A DNA stretch of 64,000 nucleotides from Mycolicibacterium sediminis (lineage in GTDB: Bacteria; Actinomycetota; Actinomycetes; Mycobacteriales; Mycobacteriaceae). Below are positions 54,416 to 63,814 of this stretch, piece by piece (positions within the stretch are counted from its first letter, which is position 1; every line of letters starts with the position of its first letter). The notes under the pieces are model-generated. The model ran no database searches. It had not been told where the DNA came from and worked only from the letters and a program-made list of their open reading frames with translations. The position numbers and the translations under genes are program-made. The stretch covers positions 2,046,001 through 2,110,000 of the forward strand of contig NZ_AP022588.1 in NCBI RefSeq assembly GCF_010731735.1, given 5' to 3'.

Positions 54416-56057
54416 GCACAAGCCCGGCCGCATCACGTTCGTGGGTTCCGGGCCGGGGGACCCAGGTCTCCTGACGACCCGGGCCCGCATCGTGCTGACC
54501 AACGCCGCGCTGGCGTTCACCGACCCCGACGTCCCCGAGGCGGTGCTCGCCCTCATCGGGACCGAGCTGCCGCCGGCCTCGGGTCCCGAGGCGCCGGCCA
54601 AGTCCGATTCGGACGCAGGCCCGGACGCCGGTGGCACGACCACCGACGCGACCGTGGCCGTACCGAACGGCGTGGACGTGCGGCCTGCCCTCGGCGACCC
54701 CGCCGAGGTTGCCAAGATCCTGGTCAACGAGGCGCGTTCCGGCGTCGACGTCGTCCGCCTGGTCTCCGGTGATCCGCTGTCGGTGGACGCGGTGCTCGCC
54801 GAGGTGACCGCGGTGGCACGGGCGCAGGCCCACTTCGAGATCGTCCCGGGGCTGCCGGCGACCACCGCCGTCCCCACCTACGCGGGCCTCCCGCTGGGCT
54901 CGGCGCACACGGTGGCCGACGTCCGCGGTGACGTCGATTGGGCCGCCCTGGCCGCCGCGCCCGGTCCGCTGATCCTGCACGCGACGTCGTCGCACCTCTC
55001 CGACGCCGCGCGGACGCTGATCGAGTACGGACTGACCGACACCACGCCGTGCGTCGTCACCGCCAACGGCACCACCTGCCAGCAGCGGTCGGTCGAGACC
55101 ACGCTGGCCGGCCTGCTCGACAAGGCCACCCTCGCCGGCAGCGAGCCCGCGGGTCCGCTCGCAGGCCCGCTGGTCGCGACCATCGGCAAGACCGTCGCCA
55201 ACCGGGCGAAGCTGAACTGGTGGGAGAGCCGCGCACTGTACGGCTGGACCGTGCTGGTGCCCCGGACCAAGGATCAGGCGGGCGAGATGAGCGATCGCCT
55301 CGTCGGCCACGGCGCCCTGCCGATCGAGGTGCCGACCATCGCCGTCGAGCCGCCGCGCAGCCCCGCGCAGATGGAGCGTGCGGTGAAGGGTCTGGTCGAC
55401 GGCCGCTTCCAGTGGGTCGTGTTCACCTCCACCAACGCCGTTCGCGCGGTGTGGGAGAAGTTCAACGAGTTCGGTCTGGACGCCCGGGCGTTCTCCGGCG
55501 TCAAGATCGCCTGCGTCGGACAGGCCACCGCGGATCGCGTACGCGCGTTCGGGATCAACCCCGAACTCGTGCCGTCCGGTGAGCAGTCCTCGCTGGGGCT
55601 GCTCGACGAGTTCCCGCCCTACGACGACATCTTCGACCCGGTGAACCGCGTGCTGCTGCCGCGCGCGGACATCGCCACCGAGACGCTGGCCGAGGGCCTG
55701 CGCGAGCGCGGCTGGGAGATCGAGGACGTCACCGCGTACCGCACGGTGCGCGCGGCCCCGCCCCCGGCGCAGACCCGCGAGATGATCAAGACCGGCGGCT
55801 TCGACGCGGTCTGCTTCACCTCGAGCTCGACGGTCCGCAACCTCGTCGGGATCGCGGGCAAGCCGCACGCGCGCACCATCGTCGCGTGCATCGGGCCCAA
55901 GACCGCCGAGACCGCAGCCGAATTCGGGCTGCGCGTCGACGTCCAGCCGGAGACGGCGGCCGTCGGCCCGCTCGTGGAGGCGCTCGCCGAGCACGCCGCC
56001 CGGCTGCGTGCCGAGGGTGCGCTGCCGCCGCCGCGCAAGAAGAGCCGTCGCCGCTAG
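54399..56057 (+). CDS. hemD: Uroporphyrinogen-III synthase fused to a methyltransferase-like domain
   Basis: A 552-residue fusion. Residues 1 to about 285 resemble uroporphyrin/precorrin methyltransferases ([13 protein letters not shown], then [10 protein letters not shown]) but contain an Ala/Asp/Gly-rich insertion at about 60-90. Residues about 290-540 are HemD, which closes and inverts ring D of hydroxymethylbilane ([28 protein letters not shown], ITxxT-like AYRTVRA). The end KKSRRR is basic. The same architecture occurs in M. tuberculosis Rv0511. ATG 54399 has GGGAGCGAAAG upstream. Confidence 0.92.
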   Translation: MTTRRKHKPGRITFVGSGPGDPGLLTTRARIVLTNAALAFTDPDVPEAVLALIGTELPPASGPEAPAKSDSDAGPDAGGTTTDATVAVPNGVDVRPALGDPAEVAKILVNEARSGVDVVRLVSGDPLSVDAVLAEVTAVARAQAHFEIVPGLPATTAVPTYAGLPLGSAHTVADVRGDVDWAALAAAPGPLILHATSSHLSDAARTLIEYGLTDTTPCVVTANGTTCQQRSVETTLAGLLDKATLAGSEPAGPLAGPLVATIGKTVANRAKLNWWESRALYGWTVLVPRTKDQAGEMSDRLVGHGALPIEVPTIAVEPPRSPAQMERAVKGLVDGRFQWVVFTSTNAVRAVWEKFNEFGLDARAFSGVKIACVGQATADRVRAFGINPELVPSGEQSSLGLLDEFPPYDDIFDPVNRVLLPRADIATETLAEGLRERGWEIEDVTAYRTVRAAPPPAQTREMIKTGGFDAVCFTSSSTVRNLVGIAGKPHARTIVACIGPKTAETAAEFGLRVDVQPETAAVGPLVEALAEHAARLRAEGALPPPRKKSRRR

Positions 56058-56076
56058 CCGTTCGACGACCCCTTCC

Positions 56077-57057
56077 ATGGCCTTTCCCCGACACCGTCCA
56101 CGTCGGCTGCGCAGCACCCCGGCGATGCGCCGGCTGGTCTCGCAGACGTCGCTGGAACCGCGGCACCTGGTGCTGCCCATGTTCATCGCCGACGGCATCG
56201 ACGAACCGCGGCCCATCGCGTCGATGCCGGGCGTCGTGCAGCACACCCGCGACTCGCTGCGCCGCGCCGCGGTCGACGCCGTGGCCGCGGGCGTCGGCGG
56301 TCTCATGCTGTTCGGCGTCCCCCGCGACGAGGACAAGGATGCGATCGGTTCGGCGGGCACCGACCGGGACGGCATCCTCAACGTCGGGCTGCGCGAGTTG
56401 GCGGCGGAGGTCGGCGACGCCACGGTGCTGATGGCCGACACCTGCCTCGACGAGTTCACCGACCATGGACACTGCGGCGTGGTCGACGCCTCCGGTCGGG
56501 TCGACAACGACATCACCAACGCCCGATACGTGGAACTCGCCGTCGCACAGGCGGAGTCGGGCGCCCACGTGATCAGTCCGAGCGGGATGATGGACGGTCA
56601 GGTGGCCGCCATCCGCGACGGTCTGGACGCCGCCGGTCACACCGACGCGGCGATCCTGGCGTACGCCGCGAAGTTCGCCTCCGGCTTCTACGGCCCGTTC
56701 CGCGAGGCGGTGGCCTCCAGCCTGTCCGGCGATCGCCGTACCTACCAGCAGAATCCGGGCAACGCGCGGGAGGCGATGCACGAGATCGAACTCGACCTCG
56801 ACGAGGGCGCCGACATCATCATGGTCAAGCCCGCGATGTCGTATCTGGACCTGGTCCGCGCCGCCGCCGACGTGTCACCGGTGCCCGTCGCCGCCTATCA
56901 GGTGTCGGGGGAGTACTCGATGATCAGCGCGGCTGCGGCCAAGGGGTGGATCGACCTGGAGACAGTCGCGCTGGAGACCCTGGTCGGCATCCGCCGCGCG
57001 GGCGCCGACATCGTGCTGAGCTACTGGGCGGCCGACGTCGCCGGCTGGTTGGCGTGA
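56077..57057 (+). CDS. hemB: Delta-aminolevulinic acid dehydratase
   Basis: A 326-residue porphobilinogen synthase. The Schiff-base lysines are Lys199 (YAAKFASGFYGPF) and Lys251 (MVKPAMSY). The metal region reads ADTCLDEFTDHGHCG, retaining cysteines that bind zinc in some family members. It completes the hemA-C-D-B cluster, 19 bp after hemD. Confidence 0.95.
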   Translation: MAFPRHRPRRLRSTPAMRRLVSQTSLEPRHLVLPMFIADGIDEPRPIASMPGVVQHTRDSLRRAAVDAVAAGVGGLMLFGVPRDEDKDAIGSAGTDRDGILNVGLRELAAEVGDATVLMADTCLDEFTDHGHCGVVDASGRVDNDITNARYVELAVAQAESGAHVISPSGMMDGQVAAIRDGLDAAGHTDAAILAYAAKFASGFYGPFREAVASSLSGDRRTYQQNPGNAREAMHEIELDLDEGADIIMVKPAMSYLDLVRAAADVSPVPVAAYQVSGEYSMISAAAAKGWIDLETVALETLVGIRRAGADIVLSYWAADVAGWLA

Positions 57058-57073
57058 CCTGCGGAGCGAGCAG

Positions 57074-57496
57074 ATGACGACGGAGCGCGAGCCCGACGAG
57101 GCGCCGACCGGTATCCCGGAGGACGTCGTCACGGGGTTCTGGCTGTGGCTGGTCGCGCTGCCGCTGATGGTCGCCGGGTACGTGGTGGACCTGGTGACGG
57201 CCCCCGACCGGCCGTGGATCGTCACCGCGTTCGCCGGCTTCTCCGCGGTGGTGATCGCCGCGATCTCGCTGGCCCTGCTGTCCCTGCTGCGGCAGGGCTA
57301 CCGGTGGGCCCGCACGCTGCTCACCGGCGGCGGGGCGGCGTCGGTGGTCTACGTCGTCGGCAACCTCTTCAGCGTGGATCGTCCGGAGGCCGCGGCGCCG
57401 GTGTACGCGGGGTGCACGATCATCGGATCGGTGCTGATCGCGGGCGGGGCGTATCTGCTGCACCGCAAGGACGCCCACGCCTACTTCGTCCGCTGA
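57074..57496 (+). CDS. Four-helix membrane protein (Rv0513-like)
   Basis: A 140-residue protein with about four hydrophobic helices (FWLWLVALPLMVAGYVVDL, FSAVVIAAISLALLSLL, GGAASVVYVVGNLF and TIIGSVLIAGGAYLL). A short acidic N-terminus precedes them. No known function. It follows hemB by 16 bp and is probably cotranscribed. Confidence 0.78.
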   Translation: MTTEREPDEAPTGIPEDVVTGFWLWLVALPLMVAGYVVDLVTAPDRPWIVTAFAGFSAVVIAAISLALLSLLRQGYRWARTLLTGGGAASVVYVVGNLFSVDRPEAAAPVYAGCTIIGSVLIAGGAYLLHRKDAHAYFVR

Positions 57497-57556
57497 CGTC
57501 CCCTCCGCTTCCTCCGACGACGTCGTCTAGACGGTGACCGATAGGCTGGCCCGACC

Positions 57557-57949
57557 ATGCCCTCGACCCCACCGTCCCCGGATCGGCCACGCATCGTCGA
57601 CACCGCGTTCTGGTGCTGGGTGTCGGGTGCCGTGCTCACCGCCGCGCTGGGCATGCTGACCCTGAGCCAGGGCGGCCACCCGTTCATCTACCTCGCGGGC
57701 GGACTGCTGTTCGCCGCGGGCCTGGGGCAGGCCTATTTCGCCGGTCGGGCGCGCAAGCGCGAGGGCCGGTTCGCGGCCGCGGGCGTGGGGCTCGCGATGG
57801 CCTCGGTGGTCTTCCTCGCGCTGCTCCTGCTGTTCGGCGCCGGCATCGCGGTGATCGCGATCGTGGCGGTGACGATGGCGCTGCTGATCGTCGGCTCGCT
57901 GATGATCCGCAGGGACGAGGCCCGGCAGTGGTACGAGGCCGCCCGGTGA
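57557..57949 (+). CDS. Membrane protein (Rv0514-like)
   Basis: A 130-residue protein with four predicted helices (WCWVSGAVLTAALGMLTL, YLAGGLLFAAGLGQAYF, MASVVFLALLLLFGAGI and a terminal VTMALLIVGSLMI), ending in a charged tail. The function is unknown. Its stop overlaps the next start (GTGA). Confidence 0.75.
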   Translation: MPSTPPSPDRPRIVDTAFWCWVSGAVLTAALGMLTLSQGGHPFIYLAGGLLFAAGLGQAYFAGRARKREGRFAAAGVGLAMASVVFLALLLLFGAGIAVIAIVAVTMALLIVGSLMIRRDEARQWYEAAR

Positions 57950-58431
57950 CCGCGCCCGAGCCGACCCCCGCGGCGCCACCGGCGGAGGTGCTGTACTCCG
58001 AGCCCGGGGCGACCTGGTGGTGGGCGATGGCCGGGCCCGGCGCCGCGGGCGCGATGATCCTGCTGCAGTGGTGGACGGGATACGGCGTCGACTTCCTGGT
58101 GCCGATCGTGTTCTTCGTCCTGGTGACCGGTTTCCTGTCGATCCAGGTGAAGGCCGCCCGCACCCACACCTCGGTCGAGCTGACCCCGGAGTACCTGCGG
58201 CAGGGGACCGAGACGATCCGCACGTCGGAGATCATCACCGTGTACCCGGAGGCCGAGGGTTCGGAGGCGCCGAAGTGGCAGTCGGCGCGCGCGCTGGGTG
58301 AACTCACCGGCGTGCCGAGGGGCCGCACCGGCATCGGTCTGAAGTTGACGAGCGGCCGTACCGCGCAGGCCTGGGCCAGGCGGCACCGCCGGCTGCGCGC
58401 GGCGCTCGAGTCGTTGAACGGAGAGTCGTGA
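57946..58431 (+). CDS. Two-helix membrane protein with PH-like C-terminal domain
   Basis: A 161-residue protein. There are two helices at about residues 25-65 (PGAAGAMILLQWW, then FLVPIVFFVLVTGFL), then a cytoplasmic domain reminiscent of bacterial PH/DUF3093 proteins (VELTPEYLRQGTETIRTSEI and GVPRGRTGIGLKLTSGRT). No function is known. It is coupled to both neighbours by GTGA overlaps. Confidence 0.7.
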   Translation: MTAPEPTPAAPPAEVLYSEPGATWWWAMAGPGAAGAMILLQWWTGYGVDFLVPIVFFVLVTGFLSIQVKAARTHTSVELTPEYLRQGTETIRTSEIITVYPEAEGSEAPKWQSARALGELTGVPRGRTGIGLKLTSGRTAQAWARRHRRLRAALESLNGES

Positions 58432-58667
58432 GGACGCGTGGCAGGGCGGTCGTGGAACTCGTGCTCGCGGTCGTCGCGGTGATCGGCTGCGTGGCGTGCT
58501 GGGTCGCGGCACGCTCGACGGAGATGGCGCCGCCGGTCGCGGCCAACGAACCATCTCAGGTGTCCCTGGTGTACGACCCGCCGCTGATCGCGCTCGCGCT
58601 GGTGCTCGCGACGGTCGCCGGCGTGCTCGCCGTCCTCGGGATCGGCCGCCTGCGCAACGATCGGTGA
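58428..58667 (+). CDS. Small two-helix membrane protein
   Basis: A 79-residue protein with two hydrophobic helices (VVELVLAVVAVIGCVACWVA and LIALALVLATVAGVLAVLG) separated by a polar loop, with both ends charged. It is coupled to the preceding gene by GTGA. No family was recognised. Confidence 0.68.
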   Translation: MRTRGRAVVELVLAVVAVIGCVACWVAARSTEMAPPVAANEPSQVSLVYDPPLIALALVLATVAGVLAVLGIGRLRNDR

Positions 58668-58718
58668 CGCTGGTCACGCCCCCTTGGTACAAAGTGCGAA
58701 ATCTGTAACACTGTTCCC

Positions 58719-59582
58719 ATGACGGAACTCGCCGAGAACGACCGCTCCGCGTCCGCGTCCGACGACGCCCTTCCGCTGGGTCCGGAATCGCTGGTGTGGC
58801 GCTACTTCGGGGACAACCGGATGTACCTGATCGGCCCACGTCCCGCCGTGCTGCAGAACATGCTCGCCGAACTCGGCCAGGGCGTGCTCGACCACTCGGT
58901 TTTCTTCTCCGACACCGCCGCTCGCGTCAAGCGGTCCATCCCGCCGATCATGATGACGGTGTACGGCACGGACGACGACGACGAGGGCACCCGCGTCCGC
59001 GACTTTCACCGCGACATCAAGGGCGACATGCCGGACGGCAGCCGGTACCACGCGCTCGACCCCGACACCTACTTCTGGGCGCACGCGACGTTCGTCGAGC
59101 AGGTGCTGTACTTCGCCGACACGTTCGTGACGCGGCTGACCGACGCGGACAAGGAGCGGATCTACCTCGAGTCCAAGACGTGGTACCGCCGCTACGGCGT
59201 CAGCGAGCGGCCGATGCCCGCCGATTACGCTGCCTTCCAACGCTATTGGGAGCGCATGCTGGACCAGATCGTGGTCGCCCATCCGACGGCCCAGTACGGC
59301 GTCGGCTACGTGACCAAGGGCTTCCCGCGGCCCAAGGGGGTGTCGCCGCTGGCCTGGTCGCTGCTCGCCCCCGTCTTCAACCCGGTGGCCGCGTTCCTCA
59401 CCACCGGCGGCCTGCCGCCAAGGGCGCGCGACCTGCTCGCGCTGCCGTGGAGTCCGCGTCGGGAGCGGGCGTATCGGGCGTTCGCGGCGTTCTGGCGATC
59501 GAAGCCCGTGAACTGGGTGTGGGACCGGTTGCCGATGCGGTTGCGCTACAACGAGTTCGCGCAGGTGGGGTATGGCCGCTGA
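58719..59582 (+). CDS. DUF2236 (MpaB/latex-clearing-like) oxygenase family protein
   Basis: A 287-residue protein of the DUF2236/MpaB_C family, relatives of which are haem-containing oxygenases acting on polyisoprene or fungal polyketides. The family block [21 protein letters not shown] is at the N-terminus, and [18 protein letters not shown], whose His is a likely haem ligand, is in the middle. The substrate is unknown. It overlaps the downstream TetR gene by 11 bp, a pairing seen widely in actinobacteria. Confidence 0.8.
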   Translation: MTELAENDRSASASDDALPLGPESLVWRYFGDNRMYLIGPRPAVLQNMLAELGQGVLDHSVFFSDTAARVKRSIPPIMMTVYGTDDDDEGTRVRDFHRDIKGDMPDGSRYHALDPDTYFWAHATFVEQVLYFADTFVTRLTDADKERIYLESKTWYRRYGVSERPMPADYAAFQRYWERMLDQIVVAHPTAQYGVGYVTKGFPRPKGVSPLAWSLLAPVFNPVAAFLTTGGLPPRARDLLALPWSPRRERAYRAFAAFWRSKPVNWVWDRLPMRLRYNEFAQVGYGR

Positions 59583-60153
59583 GCAGGCCATCCTGGACGC
59601 CGCCCTCCTGGAGTTCGAGAAGCACGGCGTGCACCGCGTCGCCCTGGAGGACGTGGCACGCCGAGCGCGCGTCAGTCGCACCACCATCTACCGGCGATAC
59701 GCCAACCGCGACGAGTTGGTGGCGGCCGTCATCGAGCGGGAGAACGTCGCGCTGTTCGCCGACATCGCCGACGAACTGAAGGACGCGGGTCCCCGGTCGA
59801 ACTACTACGTCGAGGCGTTCACGTCGTCGATCCTGCGGTTCCGCAGGCACCGCGTGCTGAATCAGATGATGACCGACGAGCCGGCGCTGGTTCTGGCGCA
59901 GGCGCATCGGCACTACCCGAGAGCCGTCGAACGGATGGCCGACGCCCTGCACGTCATCTTCCCGCCGGGATTCGCCGACCGGATCGGCGAACGCGCCGTC
60001 ACCGACCTGGCCGACACCATCCTGCGGTACGCGGCGATGGTGCTGCTGCTGCCCAGCGTCGAGCCGCTCGAGACCGCCGACCAGATCCGCGATTTCGCCA
60101 CCCGGCACTTCCTGCCCAGCCTCCCCGCCGCCCTGCGCGCCGTACCCGTCTGA
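59572..60153 (+). CDS. TetR-family transcriptional regulator
   Basis: A 193-residue TetR regulator with its helix-turn-helix at about residues 22-50 ([21 protein letters not shown]). The C-terminal ligand domain is not assignable. Overlap with the DUF2236 gene implies coupled translation and suggests it represses that operon. A hairpin follows its stop. Confidence 0.85.
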   Translation: MAAEQAILDAALLEFEKHGVHRVALEDVARRARVSRTTIYRRYANRDELVAAVIERENVALFADIADELKDAGPRSNYYVEAFTSSILRFRRHRVLNQMMTDEPALVLAQAHRHYPRAVERMADALHVIFPPGFADRIGERAVTDLADTILRYAAMVLLLPSVEPLETADQIRDFATRHFLPSLPAALRAVPV

Positions 60154-60157
60154 CCTG

Positions 60158-60175
60158 CACCCGAGACGGGGTGCT
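60158..60175 (+). terminator. Hairpin after the TetR gene
   Basis: GCACCC and GGGTGC pair perfectly around a 6-nt loop 4 bp after the stop, followed by TGTTT. This is the most terminator-like hairpin in the right half of the window. Confidence 0.6.
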
Positions 60176-60210
60176 GTTTCGCAGATCACACATTTGGGCA
60201 GCCTCTGCGC

Positions 60211-60528
60211 ATGGCTGAGGAGCAGAAGTTGACGGAGAAGCCCGAGATCACCGACGAGCACAAGGAACAGGCGAAGGAGATGCGCAAGTCCTACGAGGAG
60301 GAGCGGCCGACGATCGCCCTCCCCGGGTCGGGCAACAGCGTCACCGGAACCGCGGTCAACGACTGGGTCGACGACGATGGTTCGCCGAAGTTCGGCGAGG
60401 TGGAGAAGGAGGTCGAGCGGCCCGTGGGCGAGAAGGAGTCGTCGGAGAACGATTCGTCGCAGAACGAGTCGGTGCGCAGCGATTCGGCGCGCGAGGATTC
60501 GGCGGAGAAGTCCTCCGAGGAGAAATAG
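60211..60528 (+). CDS. Hydrophilic, probably disordered protein
   Basis: A 105-residue protein with no hydrophobic core. The N-terminal half is Lys/Glu-rich; the C-terminal half is Ser/Glu/Asp-rich with near-repeats (KESSENDSSQNE, then DSAREDSAEKSSEE). The middle block TIALPGSGNSVTGTAVNDWV is the most ordered-looking part. The family was not recognised. It has its own upstream region after the terminator. Confidence 0.65.
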   Translation: MAEEQKLTEKPEITDEHKEQAKEMRKSYEEERPTIALPGSGNSVTGTAVNDWVDDDGSPKFGEVEKEVERPVGEKESSENDSSQNESVRSDSAREDSAEKSSEEK

Positions 60529-60537
60529 GCTGACGGC

Positions 60538-61032
60538 GTGACCGGCCTCGAGCAGATCGCCCCACCCTTCCGCGACATGGCCCACTCGATCGTGTGGGCG
60601 ACGGTCGCGACGGTGTCCTCCGACGGTCGCCCCCGGACGCGGATCCTGCACCCGATCTGGGAGTGGGACGGCACCGACCTCGAGGGGTGGATCGCGACGG
60701 TGCCCACGCCGGTGAAGCGGGCGCACCTCGCGGCCCATCCCCAGGTGTCGGTCAGCTACTGGGCGCCCACGCAGGACACCTGCAGCGCCGAGTGCCACGC
60801 ACAGTGGTACGTCGACGACGACACCTGCCGTCGGGTGTGGGACCGGTTCGCGGGCGGCCCCGAACCGGTCGGCTACGACCCGTTCATCATCGATCCCTGG
60901 AAGGACGGTCCGACGTCCGACCAGTTCGCCGTGATCCGGCTCCAGCCGTACCGGCTGCGGGTGATGCCCGGCGCGGTGATGACCAGGGGCGAGGGCGCGC
61001 CACTGACGTGGTCGTCGGACGTAGACCTGTAG
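60538..61032 (+). CDS. Pyridoxamine 5'-phosphate oxidase-like FMN-binding protein
   Basis: A 164-residue split-barrel flavin-binding protein (WATVATVSSDGRPRTRILHP, HLAAHPQVSVSYW). Such proteins bind FMN or F420 and reduce or bind small molecules. Two cysteines in DTCSAECHAQWYV are unusual for the family. The start is GTG, 10 bp after the previous stop. Confidence 0.75.
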   Translation: MTGLEQIAPPFRDMAHSIVWATVATVSSDGRPRTRILHPIWEWDGTDLEGWIATVPTPVKRAHLAAHPQVSVSYWAPTQDTCSAECHAQWYVDDDTCRRVWDRFAGGPEPVGYDPFIIDPWKDGPTSDQFAVIRLQPYRLRVMPGAVMTRGEGAPLTWSSDVDL

Positions 61033-61039
61033 CCCGACC

Positions 61040-61819
61040 ATGCGCTCCGTGGTGATGGCGACGCGACTGCCGCTGATCCTGATCGGGATCGCCCTCACTC
61101 TGACCTCGCCGCTGCACCACGAGGTGTGGCTATCGGCCGGGGGAGCGGCGCTCATCATGCTCGGCGTCGCATCCGCGTGGCTGCCCATCCGGCGGGTCGA
61201 CCGCGAGCCGGTGACCGTTCTGCCGCCGGTGCGGGGCCGCTGGCTGGGCGTCAACAGCCCGGCCGACAAGGTCCCGAGTCACGGCGTCCACTCCAACGGC
61301 CAGACCTACGCCATCGACTTCGTCTACTGGCCGGACGAAGACGTGGAGTGGAAGGCCGTCCGGCCCTGGCCCATGGTCCAGCAGCCCACCGCGTTCCCGG
61401 GGTTCGGCCAACCGGTCTTCGCGCCCGTCACCGGCACCGTGGTCCACGCCGCCGACCGGCGGCGGGACCACTGGAGTCGGAAGTCCTGGCCGGCTCTGGC
61501 CTACTTCTTCATCGTCGAGGGCCCGGTTCGCGAACTGATCGGGCCGAGCATGCTGCTGGGCAACCACGTGGTGGTCGACGCCGGCGACGGCACCTTCGCC
61601 GTGCTGGCACATCTTCGGCGCGGTTCGGTGTCCGTCGAGGTGGGTCAGACGGTCGACGCCGGTGACCGCGTGGCCGAGTGCGGCAACTCGGGCAACACCA
61701 CCGAGCCGCACCTGCACTTCCAGCTGATGGACCGTCGCCGCGCCTCGACCGCCGCCGGAATCCCCTTCCGATTCGCCGGTCACGCGACGCCGGGTAACGG
61801 AGAACCGCTCGTCAGCTGA
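61040..61819 (+). CDS. Membrane-anchored M23 (LytM) family metallopeptidase
   Basis: A 259-residue protein with two N-terminal hydrophobic segments (LPLILIGIALTLTSPL and LSAGGAALIMLGVASAWL) and an extracytoplasmic LytM domain at about residues 95-245. The zinc-binding signature is HSNGQTYAIDF and HLHFQ with His224 and His226. M23 enzymes cut peptidoglycan peptide bridges or activate amidases. An insertion of about 30 residues (RRRDHWSRKSWPALAYF region) interrupts the usual core. It lies 58 bp before hemL. Confidence 0.8.
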   Translation: MRSVVMATRLPLILIGIALTLTSPLHHEVWLSAGGAALIMLGVASAWLPIRRVDREPVTVLPPVRGRWLGVNSPADKVPSHGVHSNGQTYAIDFVYWPDEDVEWKAVRPWPMVQQPTAFPGFGQPVFAPVTGTVVHAADRRRDHWSRKSWPALAYFFIVEGPVRELIGPSMLLGNHVVVDAGDGTFAVLAHLRRGSVSVEVGQTVDAGDRVAECGNSGNTTEPHLHFQLMDRRRASTAAGIPFRFAGHATPGNGEPLVS

Positions 61820-61877
61820 CCGGCCTCCCACTACACCCTGTAGTTGACGCCCGCTCACCGGCTGGAACACTGGTGTC

Positions 61878-63194
61878 ATGCGTGCCGACTCCCTCTCGAC
61901 CGAAGTATCGGCGCGCCTCTTCGCCGAGGCGTCCGCCGTCATCCCCGGGGGCGTGAATTCGCCGGTACGGGCGTTCACCTCCGTGGGCGGCACACCCCGC
62001 TTCATCGCGAAAGCCAACGGCTGTCACCTGACCGATGCGGATGGCAACGACTACGTCGACCTGGTGTGTTCGTGGGGTCCCGCGCTGCTGGGACACGCGA
62101 ACCCCGCGGTCGTCGAGGCGGTGCGACGGGTGGCCTTGGACGGGCTGACGTTCGGCGCGCCGACCGAGGCCGAGACCCACCTGGCGACGGAGATCATCGA
62201 GCGGGTGGCGCCGGTGGAGCGCATCCGGTTCGTCAACTCGGGCACCGAGGCCACCATGAGCGCGATCCGGTTGGCCCGCGGATTTACCGGTCGACCCAAG
62301 ATCATCAAGTTCTCGGGGTGTTATCACGGACACAGCGACGCGCTGCTCGCCGACGCCGGATCCGGCGTCGCGACGCTGGGGCTGCCGTCCTCCCCGGGGG
62401 TGACCGGCGCGGCCACGGTCGACACCATCGTCCTGCCCTACAACGACGTCGCCGCGGTCGAGGCGGCCTTCGCCGAGTACGGCGACACGGTCGCCTGCGT
62501 CATCAGTGAGGCCGCGGCGGGCAACATGGGCGCCGTCCCGCCGCTGCCCGGCTACAACGCCGAACTGCGGCGCATCACCGACCAGCACGGCGCCCTCCTC
62601 ATCCTCGACGAGGTGATGACGGGCTTCCGCGTGACGGCCGCAGGCTGGTTCGGGATCGACGGCGTCGCCGCCGACATCGTGACGTTCGGCAAGGTGATGA
62701 GCGGCGGCCTGCCCGCCGCGGCCTTCGGCGGCCGGGCCGACGTGATGGACAAGCTGGCGCCGATCGGGCCGGTCTACCAGGCGGGCACCCTGTCGGGCAA
62801 TCCCGTCGCGATGGCGGCCGGGCTCGCCACGCTGCGGGCCGCCGACGCCGCCGCGTACGCCACGCTCGACGCCAACGCCGACCGGCTGGCCGGCCTGCTG
62901 ACCGGTGCGTTGACCGATGCCTCGGTGGCGCACCGCATCTCGCGGGCGGGCAACATGCTCAGCGTGTTCTTCGCCGACGACACCGTCACCGACTTCGCCT
63001 CGGCAAAGGCCACCGACACCTGGCGCTTCCCGCCGTTCTTCCACGCGCTCCTCGACGCCGGGGTGTACCCGCCGTGCAGCGCCTTCGAGGCGTGGTTCGT
63101 CTCCACCGCACTGGACGACGACGCGTTCGAGCGGATCGCCGCCGCGCTGCCCGCCGCGGCACGTGCCGCCGCCTCCGCGGAGCGGCCCGCCTGA
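61878..63194 (+). CDS. hemL: Glutamate-1-semialdehyde 2,1-aminomutase
   Basis: A 438-residue PLP enzyme that converts glutamate-1-semialdehyde to 5-aminolevulinate, the step after HemA. Lys272 in [17 protein letters not shown] binds [15 protein letters not shown] at the start and [17 protein letters not shown] in the middle are typical. Its TGA overlaps the next ATG by one base. Confidence 0.95.
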   Translation: MRADSLSTEVSARLFAEASAVIPGGVNSPVRAFTSVGGTPRFIAKANGCHLTDADGNDYVDLVCSWGPALLGHANPAVVEAVRRVALDGLTFGAPTEAETHLATEIIERVAPVERIRFVNSGTEATMSAIRLARGFTGRPKIIKFSGCYHGHSDALLADAGSGVATLGLPSSPGVTGAATVDTIVLPYNDVAAVEAAFAEYGDTVACVISEAAAGNMGAVPPLPGYNAELRRITDQHGALLILDEVMTGFRVTAAGWFGIDGVAADIVTFGKVMSGGLPAAAFGGRADVMDKLAPIGPVYQAGTLSGNPVAMAAGLATLRAADAAAYATLDANADRLAGLLTGALTDASVAHRISRAGNMLSVFFADDTVTDFASAKATDTWRFPPFFHALLDAGVYPPCSAFEAWFVSTALDDDAFERIAAALPAAARAAASAERPA

Positions 63195-63814
63195 TGGCCG
63201 TTCCCGAGAAGACGACGGTGCACGTGATGCGCCACGGCGAGGTGCACAACCCCGAACAGGTGCTCTACGGCCGGCTGCCGGGGTTCAACCTGTCCGACCG
63301 GGGTCGCACTCAAGCGCAATCGGCCGCGGAGTGGTTGGCGCACAACGACGTCGTCTACGTGGTGGCCTCCCCGCTGGAGCGAGCGCAGCAGACCGCGGCG
63401 CCGGTCGCGGCGACGCACGGCCTCGCCGTCCACACCGACGCCGACCTCATCGAGTCGTGGAACCAGTTCGAGGGCGAGAAGGTGGCGCCCGGCGACGGCG
63501 CCCTGCGCAACCCGCGGAACTGGCCCAAGCTCCGCAACCCGCGCACGCCGTCCTGGGGTGAGCCGTACGAAGAGGTCGCGACCAGGATGATCGACGCGCT
63601 GCACCGGGCCCGCCGCAAGGCGATCGGCCACGAGGCGGTCTGCGTCAGCCATCAGCTCCCGGTGGAGACGCTGCGCCGGGCGATGACCGACCGCAAGCTC
63701 GCGCATCTTCCGTTGCCGCACAGCAGGTTGTGCAACGTCGGGTCGATCACGTCGTTCACGTTCGTCGGTGAGCAACTGGTGCGCTGGGGCTACTCGGAGC
63801 CCTGGAGGCTGTAG
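63194..63814 (+). CDS. Histidine phosphatase family protein (Rv0525-like)
   Basis: A 206-residue phosphoglycerate-mutase-like phosphatase with HVMRHGEVHN (His14), SPLERAQQTA and VCVSHQLPVETL carrying the second histidine. The substrate is unknown. It is coupled to hemL by TGATG and to the next gene by a shared G (TAGTG), so hemL, this gene and the thioredoxin-like gene form one unit. Confidence 0.85.
   Translation: MAVPEKTTVHVMRHGEVHNPEQVLYGRLPGFNLSDRGRTQAQSAAEWLAHNDVVYVVASPLERAQQTAAPVAATHGLAVHTDADLIESWNQFEGEKVAPGDGALRNPRNWPKLRNPRTPSWGEPYEEVATRMIDALHRARRKAIGHEAVCVSHQLPVETLRRAMTDRKLAHLPLPHSRLCNVGSITSFTFVGEQLVRWGYSEPWRL

Noticed and set aside
54114..56519. An 801-codon minus-strand open frame antisense to hemD
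   Set aside because: It is a shadow of the conserved haem genes, with no ribosome site or recognisable motif.
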